Source: a virus. Taken from it: a stretch of 29,031 nt of DNA. Positions 20,787-27,735 of the stretch are shown in pieces (the first letter of the stretch is position 1; each line of letters opens with the position of its first letter). The stretch spans positions 1-29,031 of the IMG/VR virus record IMGVR_UViG_3300005529_001109. One strand, 5' to 3'. The translations under genes and the position numbers were made by a program. The notes beneath the pieces were generated by a model. It was not told where the DNA came from. It saw only the letters and a list, made by a program, of their open reading frames with translations, and did no database searches.

Positions 20787-21280
20787 AACTCCGCACGCTC
20801 CGCTTTTTAGCGCTCCTCGTCGTCTCGCTCTTCATCTGGCTCGCGGCCTATGGCCACGCGCTTTACGGTTTCCTCTGCCTCTTTGGTTTCTCGGCGGCCA
20901 TCCCCACGCTTTTGCGCGGCCAGGCGCTCGGCACCACGGCGGCGGTGATCAAGGGCGATAACACCATCCTCTGGGGCGCACGCAACGGCACCACCATCAC
21001 CGGCATCATCGTCTCGGTGCGCGACCAGATCACCGGCGAGATGGTCGAGATCCCCGATGACATCGGCTTTACCGTCTCGGTCGTTTTCTTTAACGACAAA
21101 CATGAGTGCGAGGCGGAGCTGATCGTGCAGACTTCCTATCCCTCGATCGCCCGCGGCGACATGGTGACGATCATGGGCATCACCAACGTGATGGTGACCG
21201 AGGTGGAGAAAATGTGGGAAAACAAACAGGCCCGCAAACTCCGTGTCAAAGGCACCGCCTTCTCCGCGATCACCTCGTAG
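20783..21280 (+). CDS. Tail or head-tail joining protein with N-terminal membrane segment
   Basis: The 165-residue protein begins with two hydrophobic stretches (residues 7-22, LRFLALLVVSLFIWLA, and about 24-43). A soluble beta-rich part follows (ITGIIVSVRDQI, AELIVQTSYPSIARGDMVTI, MWENKQARKLRVKG). The soluble part fits a small head-completion or tail protein by position; the hydrophobic start is unexpected for that role. It overlaps the previous gene by ATGA, which supports the start. No family is assigned. Confidence 0.6.
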   Translation: MKLRTLRFLALLVVSLFIWLAAYGHALYGFLCLFGFSAAIPTLLRGQALGTTAAVIKGDNTILWGARNGTTITGIIVSVRDQITGEMVEIPDDIGFTVSVVFFNDKHECEAELIVQTSYPSIARGDMVTIMGITNVMVTEVEKMWENKQARKLRVKGTAFSAITS

Positions 21281-21291
21281 TCTCCCGCGCC

Positions 21292-21813
21292 ATGGCCAAG
21301 AAGAAACGTGTCGGCTACTCGTCGGCGCAGGTGCAGGCTGCATCCTCCGCGCGCGACCGTGCAACCAAGGGCACACCGAGGATCGTGCTAGATGCGTTCC
21401 TGCCCGAGCAGCTCTCGGTGGCTGATATCCCGCTCGCGCAAATCAATATCGATCACATCATGGCGCTCCAGCTCGCCGCGCCAGGCATTTTGCAAAACAG
21501 CGATCCCGGCAAATTCGACGTGGTGGAAATCATGCGCGCGCTTTTCATCTGCACGCAGGACCAGGATCTGACCGAGAGCCTCCTCGCCGTGCGCGAGAAG
21601 GACGCGCTCACCGGCTCGATCATTTTTCCAAGATTCGACGCCGAGGTGCGCAGGCTCGCTCGCAATTTGAAACCGGCGGTGCTGGTGCAGATCGCGCCGA
21701 AGCTCGACGCGGCGATCGTGGCGGCGATGAAGCCGGCCATTCCTTTCGGCGCCGATAAAAGCACGCCGGCTGACAGCCCTTTTCCAGGGGCCCGGACGCC
21801 GGCTCCGGGCTAG
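21292..21813 (+). CDS. Tail assembly chaperone, short form (G-like)
   Basis: The 173-residue protein lies two genes upstream of the tape measure. Near its 3' end is a CCCTTTT slippery site (21777-21783), so it should be made both alone and as a fusion with the following gene. It is helical, with an extended N-terminus (KKKRVGYSSAQVQ) and a Pro-rich end. Tail chaperones of this kind coat the tape measure during tail assembly. The call depends on the frameshift and gene order more than on sequence similarity. Confidence 0.7.
   Translation: MAKKKRVGYSSAQVQAASSARDRATKGTPRIVLDAFLPEQLSVADIPLAQINIDHIMALQLAAPGILQNSDPGKFDVVEIMRALFICTQDQDLTESLLAVREKDALTGSIIFPRFDAEVRRLARNLKPAVLVQIAPKLDAAIVAAMKPAIPFGADKSTPADSPFPGARTPAPG
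21777..21810 (+). promoter_or_regulatory. -1 programmed frameshift site with stem-loop
   Basis: The heptamer C CCT TTT is in the correct phase for a -1 slip in the upstream gene. After a 6-base spacer (CCAGGG), GCCCGGA (21790-21796) pairs perfectly with TCCGGGC (21804-21810) around a 7-base loop. After the slip, translation enters the frame of 21822-22049 with no stop between. Confidence 0.85.
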
Positions 21814-21821
21814 GCTGGATT

Positions 21822-22049
21822 TTGACGCTGATCGATGTCCTCGCCAGCGAATACACAATTCCACCGCGACAGGTGCGGCGCGAAGGGCTGGCGGGCATCC
21901 TGGCGCTCTACTCGGCCATCGCCGCGCGCTACGACATGAAGCCCAAAGGCCCGACTTACGTGGAGCAGGAGATGCTCGATGCGCTCGCGCGCATGGAAAG
22001 TCGAATCCCGAAGCCCGAAGGCAAAAAGCGCCGCCGGCGCAAACGCTAG
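21822..22049 (+). CDS. Tail assembly chaperone, frameshift extension (T-like)
   Basis: This frame is open from 21774. From the slip at 21783 it adds 88 residues (SRGPDAGSGLGWILTLIDVL and on) to the first 164 of the upstream chaperone, giving a product of about 252 residues. An independent start would be a weak TTG at 21822 with no good ribosome site, so expression as a fusion is much more likely. The end is strongly basic (GKKRRRRKR). The arrangement parallels lambda G/GT. Confidence 0.7.
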   Translation: MTLIDVLASEYTIPPRQVRREGLAGILALYSAIAARYDMKPKGPTYVEQEMLDALARMESRIPKPEGKKRRRRKR

Positions 22050-22061
22050 CTTTTTAAAAAT

Positions 22062-22547
22062 ATGGACCCACTCACACCCGCCGCACTTCTCCAGTTCGTT
22101 TACGATCAACTCAAGCCATGGACCGATGCGCGCAAAGGCTTGCTCAGCCTCGCGGGCGATCCGGGCTATGTGCTCGAGGCGCTCGCGGATGGCCCGGCGA
22201 CCTTCCGCGTGATCCTCGCGTGGGCGGGCGATGAGGACCAGACCGGCGGCATCGAGCAGGCGGGCATTGTCACCAATCAATTTGAAGTGTGGCTGATCAA
22301 GGCGAAGGGAATGCAGCTCGATCCCGGCCTGCACTTGATCAAGGGCGAGCTGGCGTTTCTCGCGCTGCTGGGCGATCTGCGGCAGACGGTGCGCGCGATC
22401 CGGTTTCCGGAGGAAGTGACAAACGAGATCCCGCTTTACAAGGGCGCAAAGCAATTCGAGCCCGAGCTGGCGCTGCAACTGCCCACCACCGGCTACAAAA
22501 TGACCTTCGAGTTGATCGCCGCCATTCCCTACCTCGTGCTTTCGTAG
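22062..22547 (+). CDS. Putative tail terminator or minor tail protein
   Basis: The 161-residue protein (LLQFVYDQLKPWTDARKG ... FEVWLIKAKGMQLDPG ... LLGDLRQTVRAIRFPEE ... TGYKMTFELIAAI) resembles small alpha/beta tail-completion proteins in length and strand pattern. Its position between the chaperone and tape measure genes supports a tail role. The specific assignment is uncertain. The leader is AT-rich (TTTTTAAAAAT) without a ribosome site. Confidence 0.6.
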   Translation: MDPLTPAALLQFVYDQLKPWTDARKGLLSLAGDPGYVLEALADGPATFRVILAWAGDEDQTGGIEQAGIVTNQFEVWLIKAKGMQLDPGLHLIKGELAFLALLGDLRQTVRAIRFPEEVTNEIPLYKGAKQFEPELALQLPTTGYKMTFELIAAIPYLVLS

Positions 22548-22603
22548 CCACGGTTTCCGCGGCTCTTTGCCGCACCGTGCGCAATCCGCTTTTCTAAGCA
22601 GCC

Positions 22604-24202
22604 ATGAATCTCGCCGCCACAATGAGCCTCGACAATCGCGGGTTCATGGACCCGCTCAGCCGATCGCGCTCGGCGTTTGCGGGGATGCGCTCCGCGCTGG
22701 AAGGCCTCGCCGGCCCGCTCGCGGCGCTGGGCGTGAGTTTCGGCGCATTTAAATCGGTCGAGGGAATCGTGGAAGGTTTCAAGGGCGTTTTTGTGCTCGG
22801 CAAGGAACTCAAGGCGCAATCGGCCATCACCGGGCAGAGCATTCGCGACGTGGTGATCCTGCGCAAAGCTTACGATGAGGCCGGCATGGACGCGGGCTCG
22901 CTCACGGCGAATCTCTCGATGCTCCAGGCGGCGCTCGGCGGGGTGAATGAGGAGGGATTGCCGACCAAGCACATTTTCGAGCAGCTCGGGCTCGACATGG
23001 AAGCGCTTAAAAGCAAGCGCGCGATCGAGCAATTCGATGAAATCGCGAAGGCGATCGGCAACCTGGGCGATCAAAGCTCGAAGATGGCCGCCGTGCGCGG
23101 GATCTTTGGCCGGGCCGGCGCGCAAATGCTCGCGCTTTTTGCCAACCCGAAAGTGATCGAGGAGGCATCCGAGCTCGTCGGCAAGCAGGCGAACATTTTC
23201 CAGAAAAACGCGGAGACTTTTGCGAAGGTCACCAACGCGTTTGAGGCCGTGGGCACCAAGGTGCGCGGGATTTTCGTGGGCGCGGCGGCGGAAGCGGCCC
23301 CGGCGATCATGCCGATCCTCACGGCACTCCGCTCGATCGATACCGTGGGGATGTCGCAACGCCTCGGCGCGGTGCTGCGGCAGAGTGCACAGCTTTTGCA
23401 GGCCGCTTACAAGAGCGGCAACCTGAGCGAATTGATTTCCCTGAGCCTGACCGTGGGTTTTGAGAAAGCGGTGCCGAAAATCGGCTCGCTTTTGGTCAAT
23501 GCCTTCTCGGCGCCGATCGCTTATTTGCAGGCGGGACTGGAAAAAGCCGCGGAGCTCTGGAAAATCCGCACCAGCGGCGAAGGCGGGCTCTCGATGAAGG
23601 AAAAAAGCACGCTGCAAAACGCCTATCGCAATATCGACTCGCAACAGGCCGACGCTTCCGCCGCACTCGAGCGCGGCAACAAAGGACTCGCGAAGGAATT
23701 GATGCAAAGCGTCTCCGAATGGATCAAGGTGCGCGACGAGCTCGAGAACAAGGCCAACCTCGAGAAAAACCTCGAGGATATTCCTACGCGGATGAAGCGC
23801 ATCATGGGCGAAGGGGTGCAGTTCGATCTTTTCGGCCTCGGCAAGGGCAATGGAGCGAGCGCGGCGGAACGGACGCTCAGGGATTTGATGGCGCGTCTTT
23901 CGAAAAGCTTCGCGCCGCTCAATATCCCGATCGAAACCACGCCCGCGGCGGGCACGGCCGGTTTTGAAAACGTGAAGGACTACGGCGCCGGCAAGGCCGC
24001 GCGCAAGGGCCGCTTTGAAGATGGCGACAAACTCGCGCGGATCGGCCTGTTTGTCGGCGGCTCCGGCGGGCCCGCGCTCGAGCATGCGCGCAAAACCGCC
24101 GATAACACCACGAAACTGGTGGCGCTCACCGCACAGGTGCACGCGACCATCACCAACAGCATGCGGCAGCAACTCGAAAGCCTGCCAGCCTGGGGAATCT
24201 AA
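22604..24202 (+). CDS. Tail tape measure protein
   Basis: The 532-residue protein is helical with Ala/Gly-rich segments. A hydrophobic stretch lies at about residues 30-50 (GLAGPLAALGVSFGAF), followed by the typical LKAQSAITGQSIRDVVILRKAY and FGRAGAQMLALFANP blocks of tape measure proteins. A hydrophobic helix region near 290-310 and a coiled region at 360-400 follow. It sets tail length; 532 residues implies a short tail. It is the longest tail gene and directly follows the chaperone pair. Confidence 0.8.
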   Translation: MNLAATMSLDNRGFMDPLSRSRSAFAGMRSALEGLAGPLAALGVSFGAFKSVEGIVEGFKGVFVLGKELKAQSAITGQSIRDVVILRKAYDEAGMDAGSLTANLSMLQAALGGVNEEGLPTKHIFEQLGLDMEALKSKRAIEQFDEIAKAIGNLGDQSSKMAAVRGIFGRAGAQMLALFANPKVIEEASELVGKQANIFQKNAETFAKVTNAFEAVGTKVRGIFVGAAAEAAPAIMPILTALRSIDTVGMSQRLGAVLRQSAQLLQAAYKSGNLSELISLSLTVGFEKAVPKIGSLLVNAFSAPIAYLQAGLEKAAELWKIRTSGEGGLSMKEKSTLQNAYRNIDSQQADASAALERGNKGLAKELMQSVSEWIKVRDELENKANLEKNLEDIPTRMKRIMGEGVQFDLFGLGKGNGASAAERTLRDLMARLSKSFAPLNIPIETTPAAGTAGFENVKDYGAGKAARKGRFEDGDKLARIGLFVGGSGGPALEHARKTADNTTKLVALTAQVHATITNSMRQQLESLPAWGI

Positions 24203-24943
24203 ATGCCGACCGAACGCTGGAAAGGCACCACAGCCATCAAGGAGGCGCCAAGCTCTCCGGTATTTGAAAACACGAAGGATGGCCCGCGCTACACGCGCAC
24301 TTTCAACGGGCCTTACACTGCGCTGCTCGGCAACACGCCGGCGCGGCTCGGCACGATGACCGGCGTTCCATCCGGATTTTACGTCGACACCGTGCGCGTG
24401 GAGAAAGCACCGGGTAATCGCGGCATCATGACGGTGACGCTCACGCCGGCGCCGATCCAGGATTATACTTTCGAAGCAAACCAGACGCTCGAGGTCGAGT
24501 ATGTGGAGATCCAGAAACGGATCGAGACGCACCCGATGTTTAACGCCGTGACGGCCGAGAGCTCGCACCCGAACGCCGGCAAATACGAGCTCACCGACGA
24601 TGATCTTGACGCGATCGAGGAATGGAAAAACCAGACGACGGCGACGGACCGCAAAACGAAATACGACGCGCTGAGCGATAACGCAAAGGCGCTCGCGCAA
24701 CGAATCAAGCGCGGGCAGGACAGCTACGTCATTTACGCGCCGGTGTGCCGGGTGACCAAGAAGAACGCGACCAAACCCTTGAATACCCGGTGCGGTTTCC
24801 AGGACGATCCTCCCGCCGGCGTGAAGGTGGATGGTTATAGCTATTTGCAAACGGCAGACCGCGCCACGCGCGACCGCACCTGGTCGCGCATCCAGGAGTG
24901 GACCGGCGCCGATGAAATCGACACCGAAGTCTACGCCGGCTAA
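24203..24943 (+). CDS. Hypothetical tail protein downstream of tape measure
   Basis: The 246-residue protein starts with TAIKEAPSSPVFENTKDGPRY-type beta text and has a central acidic helix (LTDDDLDAIEEWKN). Its start follows the tape measure stop directly. No family is recognised. Location suggests a distal tail or tail tip component. A Lys-rich segment near the C-terminal third (RVTKKNATKPLNTRCGF) may be a loop. Confidence 0.65.
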   Translation: MPTERWKGTTAIKEAPSSPVFENTKDGPRYTRTFNGPYTALLGNTPARLGTMTGVPSGFYVDTVRVEKAPGNRGIMTVTLTPAPIQDYTFEANQTLEVEYVEIQKRIETHPMFNAVTAESSHPNAGKYELTDDDLDAIEEWKNQTTATDRKTKYDALSDNAKALAQRIKRGQDSYVIYAPVCRVTKKNATKPLNTRCGFQDDPPAGVKVDGYSYLQTADRATRDRTWSRIQEWTGADEIDTEVYAG

Positions 24944-25509
24944 TGCAACTGCCCACGCCGCCGAAAAGCTGGGAGGACGTGCCGCGCTGGGCGCGTGAGG
25001 TCAACAATCTCCTGCGCTCCATTTATCCGCGCCCGAGCCCGGATGTTCTGCCGAGCGTCGGGCCCGGCGGCACGACTTACAAAACGATCGCGGATCCCGG
25101 AAAGAAAATCACCAGGACAACGCGGCCTTTCCAGATCGCTGCCTCCGCTGCGTATGAGGCGCGCGTTTTTACTTCGCTGCTTTGCGGTGATACGCCGGCG
25201 GGATTTAGCCCCGGCGATGATCCGGCATTCACTCTCACGGTCGCAGATGGAGACAAAATCTGGGCCGGAGTGACGACCGATGGCGGGTTTACCAACGGCA
25301 GCGTGACGTCGCGCTTTATCGACTGCGGATCAAGCGTGCCCGCAGACGATCCAGAGGGCTTCACTTTTTACATCCGCCTCGGCAGCGTGAGCGTGGATGG
25401 CGACGGCAACGTCACGCGGGCGAACGATGTTTACGGCCCAATCGATTTCGGCTGTCCGCTACAGTATGCGAATCCCCCGACCGTGAGTTTGATCGGCACA
25501 GCGGGGTAA
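24943..25509 (+). CDS. Hypothetical tail tip protein
   Basis: The 188-residue protein overlaps the previous stop by one base (TAATG). A helical start (WEDVPRWAREVNNLLRSIY) leads into a beta-rich body with repeated Gly/Asp turns (VADGDKIWAGVTTDGGF, GSVSVDGDGNVTRAND), as in trimeric phage tip or fibre-base proteins with an N-terminal coiled coil. No named family is recognised. Conserved in this position among related phages would be a test. Confidence 0.65.
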   Translation: MQLPTPPKSWEDVPRWAREVNNLLRSIYPRPSPDVLPSVGPGGTTYKTIADPGKKITRTTRPFQIAASAAYEARVFTSLLCGDTPAGFSPGDDPAFTLTVADGDKIWAGVTTDGGFTNGSVTSRFIDCGSSVPADDPEGFTFYIRLGSVSVDGDGNVTRANDVYGPIDFGCPLQYANPPTVSLIGTAG

Positions 25510-25513
25510 GCCC

Positions 25514-26512
25514 ATGCCCGAAGGAGATTGCACTTGTTGTGAACGGATTTGCGAGCGTCCGGTGCTGCTTGGAATCAGCTCGAGTGCTGCAAAGTCCAAA
25601 TGCCAGTTCATTGCATTCGGATTCCGTGATGCGGCGATCCCGAAGTATTACAAAAATTGCGTCACTTCGTTTTTTATAGCTGCTGACCCGGACACAGGAT
25701 GTTGCGAGCTGGATGTAACCTATAGAACAACTAGCGGTGTTGGAACTTGCCCTCCATTTACATGCGAAGGAACGGCTACAGGTGACCCGGATGGTGATTG
25801 CGTAAGCGTCGATATTTGTAACGGGGGCGACGCTGGCCCATGCTCGGATAGTTGGAATGCGATCCTGCCGAACGTTCTTAATCCTGACCCCGGGGCGATT
25901 GAGGATGGTGCCTCGTTTATTACCAGCGACTCCAATGCTCACTATGAAGATGGTTTTGGCTCCTCTGCGGATTGGACAATGCAGGATGAATACACCACCT
26001 CGGACTTGGTGGATGAAGTGCTGGAGAATTTCACGAGTTTATGCGATAGCGTGCGTCCAGTTAGTGAACTAGTGGAAGGCGGCATAGGGGCGTATCGTCA
26101 TCTTTCTTCCGACGAGGCTACATTCCAAGCGGGTGGGATGATTTATCGTTTTGCATTTAAGCCGACCTCAACCTGCGCGATGAGGATCAAGATCACCGAG
26201 GTAGTCGTCCCGATTGATTCGGTGCTTGGACTTGTAAACTACGGGCACTTCGGCGGTGGCGGTGTGTTAACCGTGAGGGATTTCACCTGGAGCCCGCCGA
26301 GTAATTCGACTTCACCGCATAAAGGACTTTGTATTCCGCATCTGGACGAGGACAACGCGACCGATTTTGACATTGGGAATAAAAACACCTGGCCAATGAC
26401 GCCGCAGTATTGCCTGTCGCCAAACTCTATCGCCAACGAGCGAAAAATTGTTCTCTACGTCGAATGGACTTGCATCTCCGGCGCGGAACCAATCGGAGAC
26501 GGAACGCCATGA
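25514..26512 (+). CDS. Cysteine-rich, AT-richer tail-region protein (possible acquired gene)
   Basis: The 332-residue protein is Cys-rich at the N-terminus (CTCCERICERP) and has several Cys clusters later (CCELDV, CPPFTC, CVSVDIC). It is otherwise beta-rich with many Ser/Asp residues. Its codon use and composition are clearly more AT-rich than the flanking genes, a sign of later acquisition or of surface-gene exchange. The many cysteines could form disulfides if the protein is exposed outside the cell. No family is recognised. Position suggests receptor binding. Confidence 0.65.
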   Translation: MPEGDCTCCERICERPVLLGISSSAAKSKCQFIAFGFRDAAIPKYYKNCVTSFFIAADPDTGCCELDVTYRTTSGVGTCPPFTCEGTATGDPDGDCVSVDICNGGDAGPCSDSWNAILPNVLNPDPGAIEDGASFITSDSNAHYEDGFGSSADWTMQDEYTTSDLVDEVLENFTSLCDSVRPVSELVEGGIGAYRHLSSDEATFQAGGMIYRFAFKPTSTCAMRIKITEVVVPIDSVLGLVNYGHFGGGGVLTVRDFTWSPPSNSTSPHKGLCIPHLDEDNATDFDIGNKNTWPMTPQYCLSPNSIANERKIVLYVEWTCISGAEPIGDGTP

Positions 26513-26883
26513 TAATGCCGGAGATTGTAGCGATGGGGCGCCGGCAGATTTGCGCGCAGTGTCCGTCGCAGTGTGAGCTTTTTAAGAGCGGCCAGCAAAA
26601 ACCGGAGCAACCTTGCGTGACGTGCGCGACCGGGCTGCTTCCGAACTACGGCCACGACTGCGCGAAAACTGAAACGCTAGTCATAAAGTTCGTAGTTCGT
26701 AATCCCGGCGCAGTTTTAAACTGTATCCATCGCGGCGCTGAGATCCGCCAGGAGCAATGCACGAGTTGCTCTGGAATGGTGAAGGCGAAGATCTGCGCGT
26801 GTGCGATTTTCGGCGAATGCACGCTGTTTTCCAAACCGATCCCCGGCGTGAAAGCGTGTGCCGGTTGCGACCGCGCGGAGTAA
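26509..26883 (+). CDS. Multi-cysteine (zinc-knuckle-like) protein
   Basis: The 124-residue protein has about fifteen cysteines, most in CxxC or CxC pairs (CAQC, CVTC, CTSC, CACA, CAGC), suggesting several metal sites. It overlaps the upstream Cys-rich gene by ATGA, so the two probably act together. No family is recognised. It could be a metal-binding tail assembly factor or a maturation partner of the upstream protein. A second ATG at 26515 is possible. Confidence 0.65.
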   Translation: MIMPEIVAMGRRQICAQCPSQCELFKSGQQKPEQPCVTCATGLLPNYGHDCAKTETLVIKFVVRNPGAVLNCIHRGAEIRQEQCTSCSGMVKAKICACAIFGECTLFSKPIPGVKACAGCDRAE

Positions 26884-26891
26884 GCTGCAAC

Positions 26892-26962
26892 TACCCTTTT
26901 TCCACCCTTTGCACGGCTCTTAGACCGTGCTGGCAGGTGTGCCTAGAGTCTGCGCGCACATG
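26892..26962 (+). promoter_or_regulatory. Repeated leader element, copy 2
   Basis: CCCTTTTTCCACCCTTTGCA and CGGCTCTTAGAC repeat the element at 17112. Here GCACGG pairs with CCGTGC around CTCTTAGA; the arms differ from copy 1 but still pair. The element fills the gap between the previous stop (26883) and the ATG at 26960. No Shine-Dalgarno site is visible. Confidence 0.7.
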
Positions 26963-27727
26963 GCCTTTGCAATTCTTTACGAGCTTTTTGTCCTCAAGGC
27001 CAAGGGATCGGTCGAGCCGCTGGTGGTTTCCAAGACCGACAAGACCGCGCTCGAGAAGCCGCAATGGATCCGCGGCGATGAATTTACCCTGCGCATTCAC
27101 CTGCTCGGGCCGGGCGACACGGAATTTTCTCCACTGGTGGGCGAGCAGATCGACGCGGGCGACCAGATCGTCTTTGCCGGAAAGCCGGCCGCCACACCGG
27201 AACAGACCGACGCGCTCTTTAGCGCGACACCATTCACCGAGGTGCTCAGCGGCGGGCAGTATTACTACGAGGCCACACTCGACCTGAGCGCCGACAATTT
27301 AAAAACCGCGATCGCGGCCACGGGCAATAACCAGCTCGCGGTGCTGTGCGACATCGAGATCGAGAACTCGGACAACTCCAGGCGCAAGACCTTCCAGTTT
27401 GGGGCAATCGTCCGCGCCCAGGCTTACAAGGGCACCGAGAGCGATCCCGGCACAGGCAATGTGCTTTACCCCGCGCCCGGCGCGCTCGCGCTGGTGACCG
27501 GTGTGCCGAATTTTTACGTGCTGATCACCGGCTTGACCGGCGGCGGCTCGACCAAGCTCGACGGCATCGCCACCACGGCGCTGGCAGCCGGCTATCTCGC
27601 CTGCGCGAAGATCAGCGGCAATCTCAAGTTTTACCAGCTCCAGGCCGGAGCGGCCGGCGCTGGCGACGTCGCGCCCGCCGACTACGACGCCGGCACCAAC
27701 AACAAGAAGTGGGTGCAGGTCCTGTGA
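26960..27727 (+). CDS. Hypothetical tail protein controlled by repeated leader
   Basis: The 255-residue protein (MAFAILYELFVLKAKGS) is beta-rich, with GPGDTEFSPLVGEQIDAG and FGAIVRAQAYKGTESDPG, then a Gly/Ala-rich C-terminal part of about 90 residues (TGGGSTKLDGIATTALAAG) typical of fibre connectors. A GTG at 26927 would add 11 residues, but the ATG at 26960 fits better with the leader alignment. No family is recognised; a baseplate or fibre-attachment role is inferred from position. Confidence 0.65.
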   Translation: MAFAILYELFVLKAKGSVEPLVVSKTDKTALEKPQWIRGDEFTLRIHLLGPGDTEFSPLVGEQIDAGDQIVFAGKPAATPEQTDALFSATPFTEVLSGGQYYYEATLDLSADNLKTAIAATGNNQLAVLCDIEIENSDNSRRKTFQFGAIVRAQAYKGTESDPGTGNVLYPAPGALALVTGVPNFYVLITGLTGGGSTKLDGIATTALAAGYLACAKISGNLKFYQLQAGAAGAGDVAPADYDAGTNNKKWVQVL

Positions 27728-27735
27728 TTTCTAAT

